The position numbers and the translations under genes were made by a program. A model generated the notes under the pieces. It saw only the letters and a program-made list of their open reading frames with translations. It had not been told where the DNA came from and searched no databases. A stretch of 64,000 nucleotides of DNA from Corynebacterium sphenisci DSM 44792. GTDB lineage: Bacteria; Actinomycetota; Actinomycetes; Mycobacteriales; Mycobacteriaceae. Location: positions 496,001-560,000 of the forward strand of contig NZ_CP009248.1 in NCBI RefSeq assembly GCF_001941505.1, given 5' to 3'. Of the stretch, positions 21,720 to 30,157 are shown one piece after another; position 1 is the stretch's first letter, and every line of letters starts with the position of its first letter.

Positions 21720-21732
21720 GCCGGCCGGCTCA
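21717..21732. repeat. 16-bp perfect palindrome built from two convergent stop codons
   Basis: TGAGCCGGCCGGCTCA: its first three bases are the upp stop and its last three are the reverse complement of the stop of the next, convergent gene. It may serve as a compact bidirectional terminator, although there is no loop sequence and no T-run. Confidence 0.5.
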
Positions 21733-22449
21733 GGGGTAGACGTACACCACGGCGTGCACCCCGCCGGTGCACTTCCACAGGTAGTCGTACTCGGAGTCCT
21801 GGGCCTTGCGGCAGGCCATGTCGTAGGTTTTGCCGGTGGTCGGGCTGTACGCGCGCACCGTGGTGCGCGAGCCCTCCCGCACCGTGGTGCCGGACAGCTC
21901 CCGGCCCACGTTGGTGGCGAAGGGGCAGCTGGTGGTGGAGTGCCCGGTGCCCACCCAGCGCACCCCCTCGGCGGAGCACTGCTTGTAGGTGTTCAGGCCC
22001 ACCCCGTACTGGTTCGCCCCGCCCCGGTAGCGGCCCTCCCCGCCGGAGTCGCCGTCCGGGGCCGCGGTGGCGGTCTCCCGGACGGTCTCGGTGACCGTGG
22101 CCGGCCCCGGCCCGGTGGGCTCCGGGCCCCGGTCGGCGCCGATCGTCCGGTCCCCGGCGGCCTGGCCGACCTCGGCGACCCGGTCCTCGTCCCCACCCCG
22201 GGTGAGCAGCACCGCGGCGCCGATGACGGTGATCACCAGCAGGGTGGCCACCACCGCGATCGCGGCGATGAGCCCGGTGTTGCCGCCGCGGGCCGGCGCC
22301 GGCGCGGGCTGCGCCGCGGGCCAGGCGGCGGTCGGCCCCCACTCGCCCCCGCCGGCGCCGGGCTGCGCCCAGCCGCCGTTGTCGTATCCGCCGTGGCCGT
22401 CCCCCGGGGTGCCCCGGGGCCGGTCCCCGCCCGGCCAGGGTGCGCTCAT
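21730..22449 (-). CDS. Membrane-anchored protein with extracellular Cys-containing domain (unknown)
   Basis: A 239-aa protein with a Gly/Pro-rich cytoplasmic N-terminus, one TM helix (NTGLIAAIAVVATLLVITVI, about residues 57-76), a Pro/Thr/Glu linker and a C-terminal domain outside the membrane. That domain has four cysteines (YKQCSAEG, TTSCPFAT, DMACRKAQ, LWKCTGG), likely two disulfides. The ATG at 22447-22449 is chosen because GGAAGGA lies 9 nt upstream. The layout (Pro-rich N-terminus, single TM, small folded domain) is common in corynebacterial envelope proteins; no enzymatic motif is seen. Confidence 0.78.
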   Translation of the reverse strand: MSAPWPGGDRPRGTPGDGHGGYDNGGWAQPGAGGGEWGPTAAWPAAQPAPAPARGGNTGLIAAIAVVATLLVITVIGAAVLLTRGGDEDRVAEVGQAAGDRTIGADRGPEPTGPGPATVTETVRETATAAPDGDSGGEGRYRGGANQYGVGLNTYKQCSAEGVRWVGTGHSTTSCPFATNVGRELSGTTVREGSRTTVRAYSPTTGKTYDMACRKAQDSEYDYLWKCTGGVHAVVYVYP

Positions 22450-22576
22450 CGCCGATCGTCCTTCCCGCGGCGCCTGGCGCCGCACCGCCGTCATGGTCGC
22501 TGAACGCCCATCGTAGTTGCCGCCGGCGCATCCCCGGCGGGGTTTCCCCCCGGGTGGGCGGGGCGGCCCCGGGGAC

Positions 22577-23458
22577 TCAGCCGAGGTAGGCGGCGATCCC
22601 CGCGGCGACCGCCGCGGCGACCGCCGCGGCGAGCCGGTCCTGGCCCTCCGCGGAGCGCAGCAGGGCGATGTCGGCGGAGTCGCGCATGTTGCCGAATTCG
22701 ACGAGCACCTTCGGCCGGGTGGACAGGTTCAGCCCGGTGAGATCGGCGCGGGGGTGGATGCCCCCGGCGCCGAGGTAGTTGGAGGCGGTGAATCCGGCCT
22801 CGAGCATCGCGTCCCGGATCGCCCCGGCCAGCGCGGCGGATTCCGCGGGCAGGTTGCCGGGCAGCGGGTCGGCGATATGCGAGACGTGGAAGCCGCGGGC
22901 GCCCTCGCCGTTGCCGTCGGCGTGGATGGAGATCACCGCATCCGCCCCGGAGTCGTTCTCGGTGCGGGCGCGCTCGTCGATGCAGGGCGCCCGGCCGACG
23001 TCGTCGGCGCGGGTGAGCCGCACCTCCGCCCCGGCGTCCTCCAGCAGGGCGCGCAGCCGCCCGGCGAGCTCCCAGTTGAAGGTGTGCTCCGGCCAGCCGT
23101 CATCGGCGGCGGTGCCGGTGGTGTTGCACTGCTTGACCCCGCCGCGGCCGTCGGTGACCATCTCCTCGGCCGGCGGCGGGGTGCCCGCATGGCCGGGATC
23201 GAGGTAGATCAGCCGGCCGGCGAGGGTGCCGGCGCGGGGGGCCGCGGCGGCGCCGCCGGGGGCGGGGGCGGGGGTGGACTTCTCCGGCGCCCCGGCGCCC
23301 GGGGTGGGGTCCGGGGCGTCGGCGGCGGGGCCCTCGGAGGCCGCCGGGGCCACCGGGTCGCCCGCGCCGTCGACGTCGCCGATGGTGCAGCCGCCGAGGG
23401 CGAGCAGGCCCGCGGCGAGGACGGCCGCCGCGGTGCGGCGGGTTCGGGTGATGCTCAT
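22577..23458 (-). CDS. N-acetylmuramoyl-L-alanine amidase lipoprotein (Amidase_3)
   Basis: Zinc amidase that splits the MurNAc-L-Ala bond. The 293-aa protein has a lipobox ending LLALGGC (C24), so it is likely a lipid-anchored exported protein, followed by an acidic/Pro linker. Amidase_3 zinc ligands are in order: YLDPGHAG, the Glu in HTFNWELAGRL, SIHADGNG and the catalytic Glu in VLVEFGNMRDSAD. The start at 23456-23458 gives a compact signal sequence; in-frame ATGs at 23470 and 23475 are alternatives, and no clear ribosome site decides. It is divergent from the M20 hydrolase gene. Confidence 0.9.
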   Translation of the reverse strand: MSITRTRRTAAAVLAAGLLALGGCTIGDVDGAGDPVAPAASEGPAADAPDPTPGAGAPEKSTPAPAPGGAAAAPRAGTLAGRLIYLDPGHAGTPPPAEEMVTDGRGGVKQCNTTGTAADDGWPEHTFNWELAGRLRALLEDAGAEVRLTRADDVGRAPCIDERARTENDSGADAVISIHADGNGEGARGFHVSHIADPLPGNLPAESAALAGAIRDAMLEAGFTASNYLGAGGIHPRADLTGLNLSTRPKVLVEFGNMRDSADIALLRSAEGQDRLAAAVAAAVAAGIAAYLG

Positions 23459-23518
23459 GACCGGGATCATGGCATGACCCGGCGCACGGCGGGGTATGCG
23501 GGCCCTAAGGTGGGGGAC

Positions 23519-24751
23519 GTGATCGAGGACTTCATCGGCGACTGGTGGCGGCGCAACGGCGAGGAGCTGCAGCGGTGGCGGCGGCATCTGCACGCCCATC
23601 CGGAGCTGTCCCACATGGAGCGGGCCACCACCGCCTTCGTCGCGGAGAAGCTCACCGCCGCGGGCCTGCGCCCCCGGCCCTTCCCGAACACCGGGCTGAT
23701 GGTGGATGTCGGCGCGGACCGGGTCGACGAGTCCGGGGACCCGGTGGGCCGGCTGGCCTTCCGCGGGGACATGGACGCGCTACCCATCGCCGAGGCCACC
23801 GGGCTGGACTGCGCCAGCGTCAACGAGGGGGTGATGCACGCCTGCGGCCACGACTTCCACACCGCGATCACCCTGGGCACCGCGCTGGCGATGGCCGAGT
23901 ACGACCGCACCCGGGGCGGGGTGCCGGTGCCGTTGCGCTTCATCTTCCAGCCCGCCGAGGAGGTGATGGAGGGCGGCGCCCCGGACGTGATCGAGGCCGG
24001 CGCCCTGGAGGGGGTGTCCCGGATCTTCGCGGTGCACTGCGAGCCGAAGCTGCGGGTGGGCCATATCGGGGTGCGCACCGGGGCGATCACCTCCGCCGGG
24101 GACACCCTGGAGGTGAAGGTGGAGGGCCCGGGCGGGCACAGCGCCCGGCCGCATCTCACCGCGGACGTCACCTACGCCCTGGGCGCCCTGGTCACCCAGC
24201 TGCCCGGGCTGCTGTCCCGGCTGGTGGATCCGCGCACCGGCACCGTGGCGGTGTTCGGGGCGGTCAACGCCGGCTACGCGGCCAACGCGATCCCCACCCA
24301 CGGGTCGGCGATGGCCACGGTGCGCACCGCCGACATCGGCACCTGGCGGAAGCTGGAGCCGCTGGTGCGCGAGCTGATCGCGGCGATCCTGGCGCCCACC
24401 GGGGTGACGCACAGCCTGCACTACGTCCGCGGGGTGCCGCCGGTGATCAACGACGACTACTGCACCGCGCTCATCGCGGAGACCGTCGGCCGGGTGGACC
24501 CGCAGGCGGTGATCGAGGCCCCGCAGTCCTCCGGGGGCGAGGACTTCGGCTGGTACCTGGAGCACGTGCCCGGGTCCATGGCCCGGCTGGGCTGCTGGTC
24601 CGGGTCCGGGGAGAAGCATGATCTGCACCGCGACGATCTGGTCGTCGACGAGCGCTGCCTGGGGGTGGGGGTGCGCCTGTTCGCCGGGATCGTGGCCCGC
24701 TACGGGGCGGAAGGCGGCGACCGGTGCGCCGCCGCCGGTGAGCGCCGGTAG
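23519..24751 (+). CDS. M20-family amidohydrolase / metallopeptidase
   Basis: A 410-aa dinuclear zinc hydrolase of the hippurate/N-acyl-amino-acid hydrolase type. Visible motifs are HLHAHPELS near the start, FRGDMDALPI, HACGHDFHTA, the Glu pair in FQPAEEVMEGGA and the C-terminal SSGGEDFGWYLEHVPG. The dimerisation domain (about 185-300) includes GPGGHSARPH. The GTG at 23519 sits after AAGGTGGGGG. Its substrate is unknown; related actinobacterial enzymes act on N-acyl or indole conjugates. No signal peptide, so cytosolic. The lpdA gene follows 83 bp later. Confidence 0.9.
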   Translation: MIEDFIGDWWRRNGEELQRWRRHLHAHPELSHMERATTAFVAEKLTAAGLRPRPFPNTGLMVDVGADRVDESGDPVGRLAFRGDMDALPIAEATGLDCASVNEGVMHACGHDFHTAITLGTALAMAEYDRTRGGVPVPLRFIFQPAEEVMEGGAPDVIEAGALEGVSRIFAVHCEPKLRVGHIGVRTGAITSAGDTLEVKVEGPGGHSARPHLTADVTYALGALVTQLPGLLSRLVDPRTGTVAVFGAVNAGYAANAIPTHGSAMATVRTADIGTWRKLEPLVRELIAAILAPTGVTHSLHYVRGVPPVINDDYCTALIAETVGRVDPQAVIEAPQSSGGEDFGWYLEHVPGSMARLGCWSGSGEKHDLHRDDLVVDERCLGVGVRLFAGIVARYGAEGGDRCAAAGERR

Positions 24752-24834
24752 CCGGCGCTGACCTAGACTGGGGCCCACGTGTGCCCCGGCGGCGGGTCCC
24801 CCGCACCGGGCGAGGACGAGGATGTGGAGGATCC

Positions 24835-26244
24835 GTGGCGAAGAAGATCGTGATTGTCGGCGGCGGCCCCGCCGGGTACGAGGCGGCCCTGGTCGGCGCG
24901 AAGTACGGGGCGGAGGTCACCATCGTCGAGGAGGCCGGCATGGGCGGGTCCTCGGTGCTCTTCGACTGCGTGCCCTCGAAGGCGTTCATCGCCGCCACCG
25001 GGGTGCGCACGGATATGCGCCGGGCCGACGAGATGGGGCTGCGCCCGGACTTCTCCGCCCGGCACATCGACTTCACCGCGGTCAACGACCGGGTGCGGGA
25101 TCTGGCGGAGTCGCAGTCGGAGGACGTCCGCGCGCAGATGGAGCGGGAGGGCATCCGGATGCTGCGCGGTCGCGGCCGGCTCGACGACCAGGAGCCGGGC
25201 CGGGTCACCCACTACGTCACCGTGGAGCTGGAGGAGGGCGGCGAGGAGACCCTGGAATGCGATCTGGTGCTGCTGGCCACCGGCGCCTCCCCGCGGATCC
25301 TGCCCGGGGCGCTGCCGGACGGGGAGCGGATCCTCACCTGGCGGCAGATCTACGATCTGGAGGAGCTGCCGGAGCACCTCATCGTGGTCGGCTCCGGCGT
25401 CACCGGCGCCGAGTTCGTGTCCTCCTTCACGGAGCTCGGGGTGAAGGTGACCATGGTCGCCTCCCGGGACCGGATCCTGCCGCATGAGGACGCCGACGCC
25501 GCCGACGCCCTGGAGGCGGTGCTCTTCGAGCGCGGCGTGGACGTGGTGAAGAACGCCCGCTGCGACCGGGTGGAGCGCACCGGGGACGGCGGGGTGCGGG
25601 TGGTCACCTCCGACGGCCGGGAGATCCTCGGCTCGCATGCCCTGATGACCGTGGGCTCCATCCCGAACACCCGGGGGGTGGGCCTGGAGAACATCGGGGT
25701 GGAGCTGACCCGCTCCGGGCACATCAAGGTCGACCGGGTCTCGCGCACCTCGGTGCCCGGGGTGTACGCCGCCGGGGACTGCACGGACCTGTTCCCGCTG
25801 GCCTCGGTCGCGGCGATGCAGGGCCGGATCGCGATGTACCACGCCCTCGGCGAGGGGGTGCAGCCGATCCGGCTGAAGACGGTGGCCTCGGCGGTGTTCA
25901 CCCGCCCCGAGATCGCCACGGTGGGGGTGAGCCAGAAGCAGATCGAGGACGGGGAGGTCTCCGCCCGGATCGAGGTGTTCCCGCTCACCGGCAACCCGCG
26001 GGCGAAGATGCGCTCCCTGCGGCACGGCTTCGTGAAGCTGTTCTGCCGGCGCAACTCGGGGATGATCATCGGCGGGGTGGTGGTCGCGCCGACCGCCTCG
26101 GAGCTGATCCTGCCGATCGCGGTGTGCGTGTCCAACCAGCTCACCGTCGCCGACCTGGCCGGCTCCTTCTCCGTCTACCCCTCGCTGTCCGGCTCCATCA
26201 CCGAGGCCGCCCGGCAGCTGATGGCGCACGACGACCTGGATTAG
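24835..26244 (+). CDS. lpdA: NAD(P)H-quinone reductase of the lipoamide-dehydrogenase family (LpdA)
   Basis: A 469-aa flavoprotein: FAD site IVIVGGGPAGYEAAL at the N-terminus, NAD(P) site VGSGVTGAEFVSSF near 185, ATGASPRILPG, the FAD motif VYAAGDCTDL and a pyridine-nucleotide dimerisation domain. The redox segment is GGSSVLFDCVPSKAF: only the second cysteine of the CxxxxC pair remains, which is typical of mycobacterial LpdA (Rv3303c), an NAD(P)H:quinone reductase rather than a true lipoamide dehydrogenase. The start is GTG at 24835, eight nt after GTGGAGG. A long hairpin separates it from convergent mycoredoxin. Confidence 0.9.
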   Translation: MAKKIVIVGGGPAGYEAALVGAKYGAEVTIVEEAGMGGSSVLFDCVPSKAFIAATGVRTDMRRADEMGLRPDFSARHIDFTAVNDRVRDLAESQSEDVRAQMEREGIRMLRGRGRLDDQEPGRVTHYVTVELEEGGEETLECDLVLLATGASPRILPGALPDGERILTWRQIYDLEELPEHLIVVGSGVTGAEFVSSFTELGVKVTMVASRDRILPHEDADAADALEAVLFERGVDVVKNARCDRVERTGDGGVRVVTSDGREILGSHALMTVGSIPNTRGVGLENIGVELTRSGHIKVDRVSRTSVPGVYAAGDCTDLFPLASVAAMQGRIAMYHALGEGVQPIRLKTVASAVFTRPEIATVGVSQKQIEDGEVSARIEVFPLTGNPRAKMRSLRHGFVKLFCRRNSGMIIGGVVVAPTASELILPIAVCVSNQLTVADLAGSFSVYPSLSGSITEAARQLMAHDDLD

Positions 26245-26251
26245 CGGACAC

Positions 26252-26304
26252 CGCGCCCGCGACCGCGGCGGCCGGGGCATCCGGCGGCCGCGGTCGCGGG
26301 CGCG
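26252..26304. terminator. Long hairpin between convergent lpdA and mycoredoxin genes
   Basis: An 18-bp perfect stem (starting CGCGCCCGCGACCGCGGC), one mismatch, 5 more pairs and a GGCAT loop, directly after the lpdA stop. It is symmetrical, so it can serve both genes. Confidence 0.82.
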
Positions 26305-26328
26305 TGGGGTTCGGGGTCGGGGGCCGGC

Positions 26329-26610
26329 TCAGGAGCCGGCGAGCTCCTTGTACTTCCGCTCGACCTCGACGGCCGAGGGGTTGGTGGCGTGCCCGCCGTC
26401 GGAGTAGCGCACGGTGGGCACGATCCGGTCGCCGCCGTTGACGGATTCGACCCATTCGGCGAGATCCGGGTGCTTCTCCACGTCCCAGGCGGTGAAGGGC
26501 ACCCCGCGTGAGCGCAGGGCGGTGATGAGCTTGGCGCAGAAGGGGCACCAGCTGGTGGCGTAGATGGTCACGTGTTCGTCGGTCGCGGGGGCGTCGGGGC
26601 TGGTTGACAT
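26329..26610 (-). CDS. mrx1: Mycoredoxin (glutaredoxin-fold, mycothiol-dependent)
   Basis: A 93-aa thioredoxin-fold reductase that removes mycothiol from protein mixed disulfides using mycothiol as electron donor. The active site is ATSWCPFCAKL (C22 and C25), followed by WDVEKHPDLAEWV and the cis-Pro motif RIVPTVRY, then GGHATNPSA. This matches actinobacterial Mrx1 rather than NrdH (which has CVQC). The ATG at 26608-26610 is 28 bp after the dfrA stop on the same strand, so it is probably the last gene of a thyA-dfrA-mrx1 transcript. Confidence 0.92.
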   Translation of the reverse strand: MSTSPDAPATDEHVTIYATSWCPFCAKLITALRSRGVPFTAWDVEKHPDLAEWVESVNGGDRIVPTVRYSDGGHATNPSAVEVERKYKELAGS

Positions 26611-26638
26611 GTCCCGGGCAACGCCGCCGGGGCCGCGG

Positions 26639-27160
26639 CTATTCCCGGCCGGCGCGCGGACGCCACCGGGTGACGCGGTAGCGCGGCCCGGATGCGGCGG
26701 TGCGCCAGTCGCCGCGCTCGGCCGGCGCCCAGTCCCGCAGGTCCGGGGCGGTGACCGGGGTGTCCACCGCCGGGTGCGCGTCGACCTCGGTGACCACGCA
26801 TTCGTCGGCGAGGGCCAGGCCCTCCCGGTACACCCGGCCGCCGCCGATGATCCAGGCCACCGGGGCGTCGGCGACCAGGGCCAGTGCGGCGTCCAGGTCC
26901 GCGGCGTGCTCGGCGCCGGGGAAGTCGGCCGTGGTGCGGCTGAGCACGATGTTGCGCCGTCCGGGCAGCGGCCGGAACCGGGGGTTCAGGCTGTCCCAGG
27001 TGCGCCGGCCCATGATCACCGGGGCGCCGAGGGTGGTGGCCTTGAAATGGGCCAGGTCCTCCGGCAGGTGCCAGGGCATGGCGGTCCCGTCGCCGATCAC
27101 CCCGTCCGGGCTCTGCGCCCAGATCATGCCCAGCCGCGCCGGGCGGGCGGGGGCGCTCAT
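26639..27160 (-). CDS. dfrA: Dihydrofolate reductase
   Basis: A 173-aa enzyme reducing dihydrofolate to tetrahydrofolate with NADPH, which regenerates the cofactor consumed by thymidylate synthase. Landmarks are [24 protein letters not shown] (in two parts: substrate loop [20 protein letters not shown]), MGRRTWDSL, the NADPH site [11 protein letters not shown] and VTEVDA. Its ATG overlaps the thyA stop (ATGA), giving translational coupling. Length is normal. Confidence 0.96.
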   Translation of the reverse strand: MSAPARPARLGMIWAQSPDGVIGDGTAMPWHLPEDLAHFKATTLGAPVIMGRRTWDSLNPRFRPLPGRRNIVLSRTTADFPGAEHAADLDAALALVADAPVAWIIGGGRVYREGLALADECVVTEVDAHPAVDTPVTAPDLRDWAPAERGDWRTAASGPRYRVTRWRPRAGRE

Positions 27161-27975
27161 ACCGCCACCTGCGCCCGGATCGGCGGATGCGGGTCGTAGC
27201 CGATGACCTCGACGTCGGCGAAGTCGTAGTCGAACAGGCTCGGCGCCTTCGCCAGCCGCAGCCGCGGGTAGGGCCGCGGGGCCCGGCTGAGCTGCAGTGC
27301 GCACTGCTCGACGTGGTTGTCGTAGATGTGGCAGTCCCCGCCGGTCCAGATGAACTCGCCCGGCTCCAGGCCCGCCTGCTGCGCCATCATGTGCGTGAGC
27401 AGGGAGTAGGAGGCGATGTTGAAGGGCACGCCGAGGAACATGTCCGCGCTGCGCTGGTAGAGCTGGCAGCTCAGCCGGCCCTCGGCGACGTGGAACTGGA
27501 AGAGCAGGTGGCAGGGCGGCAGCGCCATCTCGTCGAGCTGGCCGACGTTCCAGGCGCTGACCACGATCCGCCGCGAGTCGGGGTCGTGGCGCAGCAGCTC
27601 GAGGGCGCGGGAGATCTGGTCCACGGTGCCGCCGTCGGCGGTGGGCCAGGAGCGCCACTGCACCCCGTAGATGGGGCCCAGGTCGCCGTCCGGGCCGGCC
27701 CACTCGTCCCAGATGGTGACCCCGCGCTCGTTGAGCCAGGTGTTGTCCGAGCTGCCCCGCAGGAACCACAGCAGCTCCCAGATGATCGACTTCAGGTGCA
27801 CCTTCTTGGTGGTGATCAGGGGGAAGCCGGCGGAGAGGTCGTAGCGCAGCTGCCGGCCGAAGAGGCTGCGGGTGCCGGTGCCGGTGCGGTCGGACTTCAC
27901 CGCGCCGTGGTCGAGGATCTCCCGGAGCAGGTCCTCGTAGGGGGTGGCGATGGCGCCGTCGGTGCTCTGGCTCAT
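27157..27975 (-). CDS. thyA: Thymidylate synthase
   Basis: A 272-aa folate-dependent enzyme making dTMP from dUMP. It shows the N-terminal [38 protein letters not shown], the catalytic Cys in [32 protein letters not shown] and the closing segment ending RAQVAV. The ATG at 27973-27975 is the first start with family similarity. It is followed by dfrA with a 4-bp overlap. The 182-bp upstream gap holds a locally AT-rich patch that may be the promoter. Confidence 0.97.
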   Translation of the reverse strand: MSQSTDGAIATPYEDLLREILDHGAVKSDRTGTGTRSLFGRQLRYDLSAGFPLITTKKVHLKSIIWELLWFLRGSSDNTWLNERGVTIWDEWAGPDGDLGPIYGVQWRSWPTADGGTVDQISRALELLRHDPDSRRIVVSAWNVGQLDEMALPPCHLLFQFHVAEGRLSCQLYQRSADMFLGVPFNIASYSLLTHMMAQQAGLEPGEFIWTGGDCHIYDNHVEQCALQLSRAPRPYPRLRLAKAPSLFDYDFADVEVIGYDPHPPIRAQVAV

Positions 27976-28049
27976 GCGGCCCAGGGTAGCCGCGGCCGGG
28001 CCGCGGCGGCGAACCCGGCGGGGCCGTGGCCGGCGTCCCCGGGACCTCG

Positions 28050-28072
28050 GGTTATCCATATTCACTATTCGT
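28050..28072 (-). promoter_or_regulatory. AT-rich island upstream of thyA
   Basis: On the minus strand the stretch GAATAGTGAATATGGATAAC stands out from surroundings that are nearly all G/C. It lies about 75-95 nt before the thyA start and is the best candidate for the core promoter, though no clean -35/-10 pair can be fixed. The rest of 27976-28157 shows only GC repeats. Confidence 0.35.
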
Positions 28073-28157
28073 CGGGGGCCCGCGGGCCCAGGGGGCGGCC
28101 CCGGGCGGCGCCGTCCCCGCCCGGGCCCCGGGCGGGTCCGCGGGGTGCGGGGAGGGG

Positions 28158-28916
28158 TCAGTCCTCCGGGTGCTCCTCGCGCCAGTCCGCGATCGCGGCG
28201 AGGATGTCGTCGGCGATCTCGGGCCGGCAGATCAGGGTGTCCGGCATGAAGGGGTCTGCGTTGTTGTAGGAGTGCGCGGAGCCGTCCAGGCGGGAGACGT
28301 GCAGCCCGGCGGCGCGGCACACGCCCACCGGGGCGGCGGAGTCCCACTCGTACTGGCCGCCGGAGTGGATGTAGGCGTCGTAGTCGCCGAGCAGCACGTG
28401 CATCGCCTTCGCCCCCGCCGAGCCCATCTGGGCGACCTCCCGGCCGAGGCGCTCGGCGACGAAGCCGGCCAGCGCCGGCGGGCGGGTGCGGGAGACCACG
28501 ATCCGGCCGGACATGGGCCCGAGCACCGCCTTGGCCTCCCCGGTGTGGAATACCCGGCCCAGATCCGGCAGGCCCACCGCGGCGTGCACCGGCTGGTGGT
28601 CCTCCACCAGGGCGATGTGCACCGCCCAGTCCTGGCGGCCGCCGGCGAATTCGCGGGTGCCGTCCAGGGGGTCGATGATCCACACCCGGTCGCAGTCGAG
28701 GCGCTCCAGGCGGTCGGCGGCCTCCTCGGAGAGCATCGCGTCATCGGGGCGGTGCTGTTCGAGCACCTTGCCGATCCACTCCTGGGCGAGGGCGTCGCCG
28801 GAGTCCCCGAGCACCCGCCCGCGCAGCAGGCCGACGTTGCGCACGCCCTTGAGGATCTCGCTGGTGCCCTGGGCCAGGCGCAGCGCCAGGATGGCATCGT
28901 CTACGTAAGCTGACAT
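28158..28916 (-). CDS. cysQ: Inositol-monophosphatase-family 3'-phosphatase (CysQ-like)
   Basis: A 252-aa Mg-dependent phosphatase, likely acting on PAP or inositol phosphates. The IMPase motifs are [11 protein letters not shown] (Glu), [15 protein letters not shown] (Asp cluster), [20 protein letters not shown] and [15 protein letters not shown] (C-terminal metal Asp). The REF after DGT is typical of CysQ. The ATG at 28914-28916 begins [20 protein letters not shown]. It is upstream of thyA on the same strand but separated by 182 bp. Confidence 0.88.
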   Translation of the reverse strand: MSAYVDDAILALRLAQGTSEILKGVRNVGLLRGRVLGDSGDALAQEWIGKVLEQHRPDDAMLSEEAADRLERLDCDRVWIIDPLDGTREFAGGRQDWAVHIALVEDHQPVHAAVGLPDLGRVFHTGEAKAVLGPMSGRIVVSRTRPPALAGFVAERLGREVAQMGSAGAKAMHVLLGDYDAYIHSGGQYEWDSAAPVGVCRAAGLHVSRLDGSAHSYNNADPFMPDTLICRPEIADDILAAIADWREEHPED

Positions 28917-29004
28917 GCCCCCGATGATAGGTCTTCGGCGCGCGCCCCGTCGCGGCGGGCCGCGGACCCCGGCCGCGGTTCCGGACCACCGTTATCCTGG
29001 GGGC

Positions 29005-29391
29005 ATGAGGACGATCCTGAACCTGCTCTGGCTCATCACCGGGGGCCTCTGGCTGTCCCTGGGCTACCTGTTCTTCGGGCTGCTGGCCTGCCTGCTGGTG
29101 GTCACCGCCCCGGCCGGGGTGGCCTCCTTCCGGATGGCCGCCTACGCGCTGTGGCCCTTCGGCCGGGAGGTGGTCGACGCCGGCCGCGGGGGGCTGCTCA
29201 CCGGGGCGATGAACCTGGTCTGGTTCCTCGTCGCCGGGCTGTGGCTGGCGATCGGGCACCTGGCCACCGCGGCGGCGCAGGCGGTGACCATCATCGGCAT
29301 CCCGCTGGCGGTGGCGAACGTGAAGATGATCCCGGTGACCTGCTTCCCCTTCGGCAAGCGGATCGTGGCCTCCTCCGGCGGACTGCTCTAG
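29005..29391 (+). CDS. YccF-domain membrane protein
   Basis: A 128-aa protein made of two related halves, each with two hydrophobic stretches: NLLWLITGGLWLSLGYLFFG and NLVWFLVAGLWLAIGHLATA. Each half ends in a PFGREVVDAG / PFGKRIVAS motif, the signature of the YccF family. It has four TM helices and no known biochemical role. The ATG at 29005 is chosen because the first family repeat starts at once; GGGGG lies a few nt upstream. Confidence 0.88.
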   Translation: MRTILNLLWLITGGLWLSLGYLFFGLLACLLVVTAPAGVASFRMAAYALWPFGREVVDAGRGGLLTGAMNLVWFLVAGLWLAIGHLATAAAQAVTIIGIPLAVANVKMIPVTCFPFGKRIVASSGGLL

Positions 29392-29421
29392 GCCGGGCCC
29401 CCGGGTCGGGGGTGCATGTCG

Positions 29422-29450
29422 TTGCCTTTCTGGTTAATTGCGATTACCGT
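29422..29450 (+). promoter_or_regulatory. Possible promoter of the LpqH-like lipoprotein gene
   Basis: TTGCCT (29422-29427), a 17-nt AT-rich spacer and TACCGT (29445-29450) lie in the only AT-rich patch between the YccF gene and the lipoprotein gene, about 80 nt before its ATG. Confidence 0.38.
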
Positions 29451-29532
29451 TGATCTGCGACGCCGCGTCCGATGCGCGGCGGGCGGCGCCGCAGCGCGTC
29501 GCCGACGACGAACGGCAGAAGGAGCCGCACCC

Positions 29533-30081
29533 ATGTCCCTGCGCACCCGCACCGTCGCCCTGCTCGCCATCCCCGGCCTGGCCCTGGGCCTGGCCGCCTG
29601 CGGCGACGACAATGACCAGACCGTGGTCACCGACGCCCCCGAGGCGACCAAGGCCTCCGAGGCGCTCACCGGCGACGACCAGGTCACCACCGAGGTCGAC
29701 GACGACGCGACCACCACCACCTCCGCCGCCCCGATCGGGCAGGACGCGGCCACCGTCAAGATCGCCGGCACCGACGTCGACGGCGACTTCACCCCGGTGC
29801 GCTGCGAGTACGACCGCGACGACGACACCCTGAAGATCAAGGCCGGCGAGGACGACGACACCGGCAAGCTGGAGATCGAGATCAAGGACGCGGACACCGC
29901 CCCGCGCCTGGACGAGCTCAGCGTCGAGGTCCGCGAGATCGACATGGAGATCGACGACGACAACGCCGAGGCCGCCAACGTCTCCCGGGACGGCGACACC
30001 TGGCGCATCGTCGGCACCGGCGTCAACGACGATGACACCACCGACGACATCGAGGCCCAGGTGGTCTGCCCGCTGAACTAG
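29533..30081 (+). CDS. LpqH/19-kDa-antigen-like lipoprotein, strongly acidic
   Basis: A 182-aa exported lipoprotein with lipobox LALGLAAC (C23). A Thr/Asp-rich stalk follows (to about residue 75), then a folded domain with the LpqH pattern: VKIAGTDVDGDFTPVRC, a long acidic middle and NVSRDGDTWRIVGTGV ending in VVCPLN. The two cysteines probably form the family disulfide. It is unusually rich in Asp/Glu (for example EYDRDDDTLKIKAGEDDD), far more than the mycobacterial 19-kDa antigen. A strong hairpin follows. Its role in the envelope is unknown. Confidence 0.82.
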   Translation: MSLRTRTVALLAIPGLALGLAACGDDNDQTVVTDAPEATKASEALTGDDQVTTEVDDDATTTTSAAPIGQDAATVKIAGTDVDGDFTPVRCEYDRDDDTLKIKAGEDDDTGKLEIEIKDADTAPRLDELSVEVREIDMEIDDDNAEAANVSRDGDTWRIVGTGVNDDDTTDDIEAQVVCPLN

Positions 30082-30102
30082 CGGCGCCTCCCCGCATCCC
30101 GC

Positions 30103-30139
30103 GCGGCGCCCCGGACGGCGATCCCGTCCGGGGCGCCGC
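30103..30139. terminator. Hairpin between convergent lipoprotein and MFS genes
   Basis: A 16-bp perfect stem (GCGGCGCCCCGGACGG, 30103-30118, with 30124-30139) and a 5-nt loop, placed between the two stop codons. Confidence 0.78.
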
Positions 30140-30157
30140 CGGCGTATTCCGGGGGCG

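Noticed and set aside
24943..24993. Disabled lipoamide dehydrogenase (missing Cys of the redox pair)
   Set aside because: Loss of the first Cys is normal in the LpdA/quinone-reductase subgroup, so this is not a pseudogene.
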